DNA of 64,000 bases from Halorhabdus utahensis DSM 12940 (lineage in GTDB: Archaea > Halobacteriota > Halobacteria > Halobacteriales > Haloarculaceae): positions 1,426,001 through 1,490,000 of the forward strand of contig NC_013158.1 in NCBI RefSeq assembly GCF_000023945.1. The letters run 5' to 3'. The notes under the pieces were generated by a model. The model was not told where the DNA came from. It saw only the letters and a list, made by a program, of their open reading frames with translations, and did not search any database. Position 1 is the first letter of the stretch; every line of letters starts with the position of its first letter. A program made the translations under genes and the position numbers. Below are positions 7,818 to 15,609 of this stretch, piece after piece.

Positions 7818-8453
7818 ATGACTGACTGGCGTGTCTACCTCGTCACGCAGGCGTCGCTGTCGGGCGATCGAACGACACCCGAGATCGTCGAGGCGGCCAT
7901 CGAGGGCGGCGTCGACGTCGTCCAACTCCGCGAGAAGGACGTGAACGCCCGCGAGCGCTACGAGATGGGACGGGAAGTGCGCGAGCACACGCGGGAGGCG
8001 GGCGTACCGCTGATCGTCAACGACCGTGTCGACCTCGCACTCGCACTCGAGGCCGACGGCGTCCACCTCGGCGACGAGGATCTACCCGTGGCTGTCGCCC
8101 GCGAACTCCTCGGCGAGGACGCGATCATCGGCCGGTCGGTGTCGTTCGTCGACGACGCCCGCGAAGCCGAAACAGCCGGCGCGGACTACCTCGGCGTCGG
8201 CGCGATCTTCCCGACGGGCTCGAAGGACGACATCGACGACGCGGAGTACGCGATCGGGATCGACCGTGTGGCTGCAATCGTCGACGCCGTCGACATCCCA
8301 GTCGTGGGAATCGGGGGCGTCACCGCCGAGAACGCCGATAGCGTGATCGACGCCGGGGCGGCGGGGGTTGCCGTCATCACCGAGATCACGAACGCCGACG
8401 ATCCGGAGGCGGCGACCGGAAGGCTGATCGACGCCGTCTCGAAGGGGCAGTGA
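7818..8453 (+). CDS. thiE: Thiamine-phosphate synthase
   Basis: 211 residues from ATG 7818 (an in-frame start at 7794 would add eight residues). It joins HMP-PP and the thiazole phosphate to give thiamine monophosphate in the cytoplasm. Family motifs of this TIM barrel are present in order: GGVDVVQLREKD, PLIVNDRVDLALALEADGVHLG, YLGVGAIFPTGSK, and the phosphate-binding GIGGVTAENA and GAAGVAVITEI loops. Length is normal for monofunctional ThiE. It is a single gene here; no other thiamine genes adjoin it. Confidence 0.93.
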   Translation: MTDWRVYLVTQASLSGDRTTPEIVEAAIEGGVDVVQLREKDVNARERYEMGREVREHTREAGVPLIVNDRVDLALALEADGVHLGDEDLPVAVARELLGEDAIIGRSVSFVDDAREAETAGADYLGVGAIFPTGSKDDIDDAEYAIGIDRVAAIVDAVDIPVVGIGGVTAENADSVIDAGAAGVAVITEITNADDPEAATGRLIDAVSKGQ

Positions 8454-8572
8454 CGGCCGTCCGAGGCGGTGACCCAGTCATACCGCCGGGTTCTGGCAGG
8501 GACCGATCAAGGCCCAATCACGGATTGCCCTCGCCGGGCGAATTAAGACCATGCCGAGTGTCAGTATAGCAC

Positions 8573-10564
8573 ATGCAGACTACGCGGCGAATCCTGACAC
8601 TCGCCGTTGGACTCGGAATGTCCGTCTGGGTTCTCGATGCGGCACTGGACACCCTGTTCTTCTACGAGGAGACACCGTTCGTCGCGCTGCTCGTGACAGA
8701 CATCCCGGCCCACGAACTGTACATTCGACTGGTGATCATGGCCGTCTTCGTGGCCGCGGGAGCCGTCGCGGCGAGACAGGCCACACAGATGCGAGAACAC
8801 GAGCGGGACGTGACGCTGTTTCGTCAACTGGTCGATGACGCCTCCGACAGCGTGTTCGTCATCGATCCCGAGACCGGTCGCATCACGGACGTCAACGAGA
8901 CCGCCTGTGAGGTGCTGGGGTACGATCGGTCGACGCTGTTGGAGATGACACCCGCCGACCTCAACACCGAGTTCGATGATGCGACGGCATTCCGCGAGTT
9001 TCTCACGGCACCCGAACACGAGACCCTGGAGTACTACGAGACGGTCCACGAGCGGGCCGACGGGACGACGTTCCCGGTCGAGATATCGGCCTCGATGGTG
9101 ACGATCGACGACCAGCAGTTTCGAATCGCGATCGCCAGGGACATCTCCAGCCGGAGAGAACGCGAACGCCGGATTACCCACTACAAACAGGCCGTCGAGA
9201 GTTCGCGAGACCTGCTGACTGCAGTCGATTCGGAGTTGCAGTTCCTGTTTGCCAACGAGGCGTTTCGGCGATTTCACGGCATCGGGGCGGAGACGGTTCA
9301 GGGAGAACCACTCGAAAGCGTTCTCGACGACCAGGAGTTTGAGATAGTCGAGCCCCGCCTCCGGGACGCGCTGGCGGGCGATCGAGTCTCCTTCGAAATG
9401 GTTCGGACCCATGCTTCGGAGGGCGAGCGTGTACTCGACATCCGCTACTGGCCACTTCGGGACACCGACGGGGCGATCCAAGGGGTGGGAGCGTCACTGC
9501 GGGACGTCACAGAGCAAAAGGAGATGGTCGAGGACCTCCGGCGGGCCCGACAGCGCTACGAGTCGCTGTTCGACAGCATCAGAGACGCCATTCTGGTCGC
9601 CGATACCGACCGCCGGATCGTCGACTGCAACCCGGCGTTTACGGAGCTGTTCGGCTACGACTTGGCGGAAATCGAGGGCAAGCCGACGGGGTACGTCTAC
9701 GAGAATGCCGACGAATTCGAGGCGATGGGCGAATCCCTGGGTCAGCACATGGACGATCCGACCTTCGTGCAGACAGTCCACTACGAGAAGAAGTCCGGAC
9801 AGGTGTTTCCCGGCGAGACGAACGTCTTCTACCTCCGGGATCGGGACGGTGAGATAACCGGATTCATCGGACTCATCAGAGACGTCTCGGATCGGCGCGC
9901 CCGGATTACCCAGATCCGGACGATCGACCGCGTTCTCCGGCACAACCTCAACAACGCCCTGACGGTCATCCTGGGCAATGCCGACTCGATCGTCGACGCC
10001 ACAACGGGCGATCCCCGACGGAGTGCCGAACGGATCATCCGGACGGGAGAACAGCTCCGGGCCACGGCAGAAAAAGAGCGAAAGATCACGAGTTTCCTGG
10101 CAGAGTCCCGACCCACCACCGGGCGTGACGCGTCCGCAATCATCGAGAGCGTTGTCGCCGACCTGCGCGAACAGTACCCCGAGGCCGATCTGACAGTCGA
10201 TCTGCCGGCCGAACAGCCCGTTCTCTCGGTGGACCAGCTCGACCGGGCGATCAAAGAGCTCGTCGAGAACGCCGTCACCCACTCGGATCGAAGCAGTCCA
10301 TCGGTCACGGTGTCGGTGGACACCAACGGCGACATCGTCGAGATCAGCGTCGCCGACGACGGACCCGGGATCCCCGAGATGGAGCGCCAGGTGTTGATCG
10401 GCAACCAGGAGATCGAACCGCTGTTTCACGGACAGGGGATCGGGCTGTGGCTGGTCCATCTGATCGTCCAGTATTCCGACGGCCAGCTTTCGGTCACCCA
10501 GAACGACCCCCGCGGGAGCATCGTCACCGTTCGGCTGCACTCTCCTGGCGAGAAGGGGCAGTAG
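8573..10564 (+). CDS. PAS-domain sensor histidine kinase with two membrane helices
   Basis: 663 residues. Two hydrophobic segments (about 9-30 and 50-68) enclose a short external loop, followed by three PAS domains: about 80-190 (DDASDSVFVIDPETGRITDV), 200-320 and 330-445 (LFDSIRDAILVADTDRRIV). The kinase core follows: H box RVLRHNLNNALTVI, N box ELVENAVTHS, G1 VADDGPGIP and G2 GQGIGLWL. It would autophosphorylate on the H-box histidine; no response regulator lies next to it, as is common for haloarchaeal orphan kinases. The signal is unknown. Its 3' end overlaps the convergent P-type ATPase gene by 41 bases. Confidence 0.85.
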   Translation: MQTTRRILTLAVGLGMSVWVLDAALDTLFFYEETPFVALLVTDIPAHELYIRLVIMAVFVAAGAVAARQATQMREHERDVTLFRQLVDDASDSVFVIDPETGRITDVNETACEVLGYDRSTLLEMTPADLNTEFDDATAFREFLTAPEHETLEYYETVHERADGTTFPVEISASMVTIDDQQFRIAIARDISSRRERERRITHYKQAVESSRDLLTAVDSELQFLFANEAFRRFHGIGAETVQGEPLESVLDDQEFEIVEPRLRDALAGDRVSFEMVRTHASEGERVLDIRYWPLRDTDGAIQGVGASLRDVTEQKEMVEDLRRARQRYESLFDSIRDAILVADTDRRIVDCNPAFTELFGYDLAEIEGKPTGYVYENADEFEAMGESLGQHMDDPTFVQTVHYEKKSGQVFPGETNVFYLRDRDGEITGFIGLIRDVSDRRARITQIRTIDRVLRHNLNNALTVILGNADSIVDATTGDPRRSAERIIRTGEQLRATAEKERKITSFLAESRPTTGRDASAIIESVVADLREQYPEADLTVDLPAEQPVLSVDQLDRAIKELVENAVTHSDRSSPSVTVSVDTNGDIVEISVADDGPGIPEMERQVLIGNQEIEPLFHGQGIGLWLVHLIVQYSDGQLSVTQNDPRGSIVTVRLHSPGEKGQ

Positions 10565-13001
10565 TCCCGTGGCTGTCGTTGTCAGGCGCGATCCGGGACA
10601 GGCGCATCGCGTTGCCGGTGACACCCAGGCTCATGCCCATGTCACCGACGACGACGGCGACCGCGACGCTGACGTACCCCAGCGGGACGCCGACCGCGAG
10701 CAGGGCCTTCACGCCGAGGCTGGCCCAGATGTTCTGTCTGATCACGCCGTTGGCCCGGTTCGACAGCGAGTACAGATAGGGCAACTTGCCGATATCGTCA
10801 CCCAAAAGCGCGATATCGGCGGTTTCCAGCGCCGTGTCGGTTCCGGCGGCACCCATCGCGACAGCCACGTCGGCCGTTGCCAGCGCGGGCGCGTCGTTGA
10901 TGCCGTCCCCGACCATCGCCACGTCGCCGTACTCGGCCTGTAACGTCTCGACGGCGCTGACCTTGTCCTCGGGCAGCAGTTCGGCACGGTAGTCATCGAC
11001 GCCGGCTTCCGCAGCGATCGCCCGGGCGGTGCCCTCGTTGTCGCCAGTCAGCATGATGACGTGCTCGACGCCGAGGTCGTGAAGCCGCTCGACCGCACGC
11101 CTGGCCGTCGGCCGGACTTCGTCGGCGACCGCGACGACGCCCCAGACCTCGCTCGCGGTGCCGACGACCACGATGGTCTTGCCCTCGCGCTCGAGGGCGG
11201 CGATCCGCTCGGCGACGGTCTCTCCGGACGCCGCCCGGCCCTCGAGACTGCCGCCGTCGGTCCGGGCGTCCCCGCCCGTCTCGAACCCCAGCGCCCCCAG
11301 ATCGAGTCCAAGCTCGTCGAACAGCGCCGGCGTGCCGGCGTAGGCTGTCTCGCCCCCCACCTCGGCCCGGACGCCCTTGCCGGTGAGGCTCTCGAAGTCG
11401 TCGGGGTCGGGCGGGTCGATCTCCGCGCGATCGGCACGCTCGCGGATCGCGGCCGCGATCGGGTGTTCGCTCCGGCGCTCTAAGGCCGCCGCCCGCCGGA
11501 GTACGTCGCCTTCCTCGCGCTCGCCCACGGGAACGACGTCCGTCACCGCGAGTTCGCCCTTCGTGAGCGTGCCGGTCTTGTCAAGCGCGATAGCGTCGAC
11601 TTCACCCATCGCTTCGAGGTGATTGCCGCCCTTGATCAGGACGCCGTTCTTCGCGGCGCTCGTGATGCCCGAAACGACCGAGACGGGCGTCGAGATGACG
11701 AACGCACACGGGCAGGCGATGACCAGCAGCGTCAGCCCGCGGACGAACCAGGGCCGCCAGCCACCCGGCAGGACGAGTTCAAAACCTGCGAGCGCGAGCG
11801 TCGCGCTCCCCGTGATCAACAGCGGTGGGACAGCAGCGGTCAGAATCGCCAGCACGACGACCACGGGCGTGTAGTAGCCGGCAAAGCGGTCGACGAACTG
11901 CTCGCTCTCGGTCCGGTTTTCCTCGGCGCTCTGGACCATCTCGATGATGCGTGCGAGCGTCGAGTCTCCCGAAGTCGAGGTGACCTCGACCTCCAGATAT
12001 CCTTCGGCAGTGATCGAACCCGCGAAGACCTCCTCGCCCGGCCCCTTCTCGACGGGCATGCTCTCGCCGGTGATCGGCGACTCGTCGACCGCGCTCTCGC
12101 CCTCGATCACGGTACCGTCCAGCGGAATCTTCTCCCCGGGCCGGACGAGCACGGTCTCGCCGATCTCGACGTCCTCAGCGGGGACGGTCACCTCCTCACC
12201 ACCTCTGCTCGCGGTTTCACCGCTCGCTCGTTCGGAGGCCTCACTCCCGTCGGTCGCTGCGGCCTCCCGCCGAACTGTTGCCTCGTCGGGCGACAGCTCC
12301 ATCAACTCCCGCAGGGAATCGCGCGCCCGGTCCATCGCGTAGTCCTCCAGCAGTTCGGCGATGGAGAACAGCACTGCAAGCGTCGCGGCCTCGACGACGT
12401 ACCCGATCGCCGTCGCCGCGAGAATGGCCACACCCATCAGCAGGTCGATGTCGAGGCTCCGGTTGCGTGCCGAGTGGATTCCGCTGCGGACGACCGGCGC
12501 ACCGCTGACGATGATCGCGACGAGGAACAGGGCGTCGGCGACCGCGATGGGATAGTCGAGGACAGTGGCGACCTCGACGTTCCCGCCGGTGAGGAGGAAC
12601 TCGATGGCCAGGCCGAGCGTCAGAAAGACCGCCCCGACCCAGGTCTTGATCGCCCGGGAACTGGTCCAGATCTCCGTCGGCGGGGCGATCTCGGGGTCAC
12701 CGCTGCCCGTCTCGTCGTCTCCGTCGCGACTACCGGGGACCTCGTAGCCCGCGCCCTCGATGGCCGCGATCACGTCGCGTTCGGTCGTGCGATCGGGATC
12801 GTATGTGACTGACGCCGTTCCTTTCGTCGGCGACAGCGAAACCTCCCTGATCCCGTCGACGCGCTCCAAGCTCCCGTCGACCTTCTTCGCGCAGGACGGA
12901 CAGTCCATCTCGGGGACGGCGAGCTGGATTTTCCGGCCGTCACTGGCTCGCTCCCCCGTCTGCGCTCCCTCCTCGGCGTCCCGTCCCGGCTCGTCACTCA
13001 T
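10524..13001 (-). CDS. Heavy-metal P1B-type ATPase (Zn/Cd/Pb type)
   Basis: About 825 residues from ATG 13001. An N-terminal heavy-metal-associated domain has MDCPSC (Cys34, Cys37). The membrane metal site CPC is at 430-432 (IACPCAFVISTPVS), the phosphorylated aspartate at 474 in DKTGTLT, followed by the nucleotide-domain SEHP motif and the hinge GDGINDAPA. The last helix, GDMGMSLGVTGNAMRL, resembles the conserved acidic helix of ZntA-like P1B-2 pumps rather than CopA, so Zn2+/Cd2+/Pb2+ export is the best guess. The actuator domain contains a low-complexity insertion around 12196-12283. A start at 13052 is possible but would place the codons across a palindromic promoter element. Confidence 0.88.
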   Translation of the reverse strand: MSDEPGRDAEEGAQTGERASDGRKIQLAVPEMDCPSCAKKVDGSLERVDGIREVSLSPTKGTASVTYDPDRTTERDVIAAIEGAGYEVPGSRDGDDETGSGDPEIAPPTEIWTSSRAIKTWVGAVFLTLGLAIEFLLTGGNVEVATVLDYPIAVADALFLVAIIVSGAPVVRSGIHSARNRSLDIDLLMGVAILAATAIGYVVEAATLAVLFSIAELLEDYAMDRARDSLRELMELSPDEATVRREAAATDGSEASERASGETASRGGEEVTVPAEDVEIGETVLVRPGEKIPLDGTVIEGESAVDESPITGESMPVEKGPGEEVFAGSITAEGYLEVEVTSTSGDSTLARIIEMVQSAEENRTESEQFVDRFAGYYTPVVVVLAILTAAVPPLLITGSATLALAGFELVLPGGWRPWFVRGLTLLVIACPCAFVISTPVSVVSGITSAAKNGVLIKGGNHLEAMGEVDAIALDKTGTLTKGELAVTDVVPVGEREEGDVLRRAAALERRSEHPIAAAIRERADRAEIDPPDPDDFESLTGKGVRAEVGGETAYAGTPALFDELGLDLGALGFETGGDARTDGGSLEGRAASGETVAERIAALEREGKTIVVVGTASEVWGVVAVADEVRPTARRAVERLHDLGVEHVIMLTGDNEGTARAIAAEAGVDDYRAELLPEDKVSAVETLQAEYGDVAMVGDGINDAPALATADVAVAMGAAGTDTALETADIALLGDDIGKLPYLYSLSNRANGVIRQNIWASLGVKALLAVGVPLGYVSVAVAVVVGDMGMSLGVTGNAMRLSRIAPDNDSHGTTAPSRQESAAER
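12196..12283 (-). repeat. Low-complexity palindromic insertion within the metal ATPase gene
   Basis: The region encodes a Ser/Gly/Glu/Arg-rich stretch between two conserved parts of the actuator domain. At DNA level it holds GCGGT-TTC-ACCGC (12211-12223) and a wider inverted repeat GAGGCC (12235-12240) / GGCCTC (12261-12266). The same GCTCG/TTCG-rich composition is seen in the insertion inside glpC. It keeps the frame open. Confidence 0.4.
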
Positions 13002-13038
13002 TGCGTCGACGTAGGGACGGCAGTTCGATAAGCCTTGG

Positions 13039-13133
13039 TTGGAATATTCCAAGAGGGCTGCTCATAGCGGACACAGCGCGGAAACCGACCCGTCAAAGCC
13101 CCTCGGAACCGGTCAGTATCGGAAATATCCGAT
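13039..13133. promoter_or_regulatory. Palindromic operator candidates upstream of the metal ATPase
   Basis: A perfect 14-base palindrome TTGGAATATTCC-AA occupies 13039-13052, about 40 bases upstream of the ATPase ATG, and a related imperfect palindrome ATCGGA-AATA-TCCGAT lies at 13118-13133. Both contain a GGAA..ATTCC/ATCC-like core. Metal-responsive ArsR/SmtB-type repressors commonly bind such dyads overlapping the promoter of efflux ATPases; no regulator gene is adjacent, so the assignment is inference. Confidence 0.4.
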
Positions 13134-13302
13134 GCAGAGAGTGAGTCCATTACTCGCCCCGTAATGCGTTTCGTATACGTGTTCAGGACAGCGGTCGGAG
13201 CGGCTGACCAATAATTATACTATTGAAAACATAATAAACGATATTCCCTGACAGGGTTCCCCTAGCTTTTTGTCAGTCCAGTATTGAATGCCACGATGTA
13301 CC
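13134..13302. other. AT-rich intergenic region upstream of the small zinc-finger gene
   Basis: Contains an inverted repeat CATTAC-N7-GTAATG (13148-13153 and 13161-13166) and a very AT-rich stretch at about 13210-13245 (ATTATACTATTG and following bases) suitable as the TATA/BRE region for the gene at 13303. No ORF of note. Confidence 0.4.
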
Positions 13303-13512
13303 ATGGGATTGTTCGGATCTGACACGTACTACTGTACTGTTTGCGGAACCGAAGCGGATGACTCGAACGCTGAACAGTGTACACAGTGTGGGTCGGTTAC
13401 CCACCATGAATGTTTCAAAAGGACCAGTAACGCCAAAAAGGAGGACAATCTGATAACCAGCGACGACGTGGTGCTCCGCTGTCCCGATTGTGGACACGTC
13501 GGCGAAGTATGA
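13303..13512 (+). CDS. Small zinc-finger protein
   Basis: 69 residues from ATG 13303. It carries YCTVCG, QCTQCG with a following THHEC, and a C-terminal LRCPDCGHVG, that is seven cysteines and two histidines spaced as a RING- or double zinc-ribbon-like metal-binding domain. Haloarchaea encode many such micro zinc-finger proteins, some affecting swarming and biofilm formation, but I do not recognise a specific family. Codon use is less GC-rich than in the neighbours and the surrounding region is AT-rich, which may indicate acquired DNA. Confidence 0.55.
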   Translation: MGLFGSDTYYCTVCGTEADDSNAEQCTQCGSVTHHECFKRTSNAKKEDNLITSDDVVLRCPDCGHVGEV

Positions 13513-13567
13513 CATCCTCCTCTGTCGGAGAACACATGGATTTGTGACAGCACCTCGAAGAGAGTGA

Positions 13568-14443
13568 TCACGGGGAGATCTCGATGGAGAGCGTCGATTC
13601 GACGGTCGGGCCCCCCAGAATACTCGGCCGTGGGATACGTTGGGAGACGTTGAATTGATACGTACTGTTGGACGGTTCGAGTAAGAAACCCTCATACTGA
13701 ACGACGTGGGCAGCCACACTGTCGCAATTCCACCGGTAGCCTCTTTCGGACTCCGCATCTGGGTGGCCGTCGTAGTCAGTCGTTTGGTCCCTATGGAGCG
13801 CATAGAGGAGTCCAGTCCGTGTCAATCGATCGGATCGCTCGGGTGAATAGTGGTTCAAGAAGGCGTCGATCAGTTCGAAATCTCGTTCCACATGTTCGTT
13901 CTCTCTCAAGCCAGTCGTCCCGGTGAACGTCCCGCTCGTGATGAGATCCCTGATCACGGACGGATCGTCCAGCTGGCCACGTTCGACCGGAAGGTTCTCG
14001 GTGAGAACGGCCGGCGAGACGAGAGCGCCTCCCTGAATCGAATCGTAATCAAGTGGATTGACCGGCGTTAACAGACGGGTTTCGGACGATCCGATATCCA
14101 GCCAGTGTCGGTCGAACGATGGCCTGTCCGCACCCGAGTTGCCGTGTGTGATCGTGACCCCGATGACGTCAAACAAACGGTGATCGTGAGAGTTCCGCCC
14201 ATTGTATTGCACACCGATGAGTTGTGTGAGATCCATCTCCGGCAGCCGCTCCCCGAACTGAAAATTCGCTACCGAGACCTCACCCACTTCAGGAGCCCGC
14301 GATACCTGCCGTGTTTCGGTCCGGTCGATCGACGACCGATGTACTGGGTTGTCGGTCGAATAGCCCAGAAAACCGAGCCCGGAAGCCCCGACTGCACCTG
14401 CTCCCGCGAGTAGCTGTCGACGAGTGGGGCCGCTTGATCTCAT
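13568..14443 (-). CDS. Tat-exported protein of unknown function
   Basis: 291 residues from ATG 14443 (a TTG three codons upstream is possible). The N-terminus has a twin-arginine signal: TRRQLLAGAGAVGASGLGF, with an RR followed by a hydrophobic stretch and no lipobox cysteine, so export in folded form is predicted. The mature part is rich in aspartate and contains no motif I recognise; the end (VESTLSIEIS) looks like beta-strand. Nothing in the neighbourhood suggests a function. GC content is lower than for the flanking housekeeping genes. Confidence 0.6.
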   Translation of the reverse strand: MRSSGPTRRQLLAGAGAVGASGLGFLGYSTDNPVHRSSIDRTETRQVSRAPEVGEVSVANFQFGERLPEMDLTQLIGVQYNGRNSHDHRLFDVIGVTITHGNSGADRPSFDRHWLDIGSSETRLLTPVNPLDYDSIQGGALVSPAVLTENLPVERGQLDDPSVIRDLITSGTFTGTTGLRENEHVERDFELIDAFLNHYSPERSDRLTRTGLLYALHRDQTTDYDGHPDAESERGYRWNCDSVAAHVVQYEGFLLEPSNSTYQFNVSQRIPRPSILGGPTVESTLSIEISP

Positions 14444-14534
14444 TGGTGTCAAATCATCGTTTCAGGTATAACTATTTTCTGTGTTAGTGACTTCTCCGTC
14501 TTGCTGTGGAAAGCGAAAGCACAGTCGACCTTGC

Positions 14535-15281
14535 TCACCCTGTCGGCGGCGCTTCCGGACGGGGCTCTCCCGCCACGTACTGCTTGGCGAGGTGTTCCTC
14601 CGCACGCCGCAAGCGATAGGTCAGCGTCGACCGGGGCACGTCTAAGTGCTCGGCGAGATCGGCGACGTCGACGTCCCGCGGATTCTCGTAGTAGCCGTGC
14701 TCGACGGCCGCCCGCAGGGCAGCCTCTTGTTCAGGGGCGAGAAGCGTCGCCTCGCCGTCCTCATCCGATCCGGGATCGGCCGTCGCGCCCGTCCGAAGCA
14801 TCTCCATCTCGGCGCAGTCCCCGACGGCGGCCGCGAGCGCGTCGAAGAAGGCCCCGACATCGCCGGTCCCCGAGTGGATGATCCGCCAGGTGTAATGGCG
14901 GCCTTCGTGGCGGGTGTCAAAGAGCAGTCCGTCGCCGAGGTGATCCAGCGCCAGGTGAGGAACCGAGACACAGACGGGCGAGCGTTCCCAGTACGAGTAG
15001 AGGACGAGCGTCTCTTCCGAGCGGTCCAGGACATCTGTCGACTGCGTCGCACCGCAGTCATCGGTCGCGAGGCAATCGGCGTAGTAGTCCGTCGATTTGA
15101 AGGCCGACTCGATAGCATCGAGCGCGTCGGGCGACCCGCTCGCGTGATCAACCCGCCAGAGGCGTTCGTCGGTGGCGTGTAACGACAGCGACCGAATGTG
15201 CGCATCCGGGAACTCCGCGAGCGTGTCCGCGACGCGATTACAGCCCGGGGCGTACTCCAGGGCGAAAGCCAACTCGCGCAT
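14535..15281 (-). CDS. HTH-10 (Bat-like) transcriptional regulator
   Basis: 248 residues from ATG 15281. The C-terminal segment LAPEQEAALRAAVEHGYYEN then PRDVDVADLAEHLDVPRSTL and TYRLRRAEEHL is the typical haloarchaeal HTH-10 domain of bacterio-opsin activator-like proteins. The N-terminal 150 residues form an unidentified sensor part with cysteines (CLATDDCGA), perhaps a ligand or metal site. It is divergent from ppc with about 330 bases between, so control of PEP carboxylase is conceivable but unproven. Confidence 0.8.
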   Translation of the reverse strand: MRELAFALEYAPGCNRVADTLAEFPDAHIRSLSLHATDERLWRVDHASGSPDALDAIESAFKSTDYYADCLATDDCGATQSTDVLDRSEETLVLYSYWERSPVCVSVPHLALDHLGDGLLFDTRHEGRHYTWRIIHSGTGDVGAFFDALAAAVGDCAEMEMLRTGATADPGSDEDGEATLLAPEQEAALRAAVEHGYYENPRDVDVADLAEHLDVPRSTLTYRLRRAEEHLAKQYVAGEPRPEAPPTG

Positions 15282-15609
15282 GCCCCCGATACGCACTCAC
15301 GAGGGAAAACGAACCCGTCGCGTCGAGACGTCGATGGAGCAATCCCGTTCGCCAACGTAGCTGATAGCGAGGCAAGGGAATGGTCATGGAGATGAAAGAC
15401 ACATGCCTGCCACACCCGGCCATGTCGTTCCGTGAGGAGAAACCAATCGACCTGACAAAAATATCTTATTGGTGATATTATCCTCATAGATCGTAATAAA
15501 TTCGAAGCCGAAACCAAAAGACGGGAGGATATTCAATGATTGTTTAGCGCGGATATGACATTCTTCCAATTCCGCTAGTGTTATACCCTTCCAATGTTCA
15601 TAGGGTGGT
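15282..15609. other. Intergenic region between the HTH-10 regulator and ppc
   Basis: The half next to ppc (about 15455-15609) is clearly AT-rich, with AAAATATCTTATTGG and GATATTATCC near 15459-15482 and GTTATACCC close to the gene (about 15580-15589). It probably carries the ppc promoter and perhaps operator sites. No coding sequence is supported. Confidence 0.4.

Noticed and set aside
11619-12812. 397-codon open frame antisense to the metal ATPase
   Set aside because: Antisense shadow; no domain, and the ATPase motifs are all intact.
13002-13052. Upstream start of the metal ATPase at 13052
   Set aside because: It would put the start codon on the TTGGAATATTCCAA palindrome; the MSDEP start at 13001 is the natural one.
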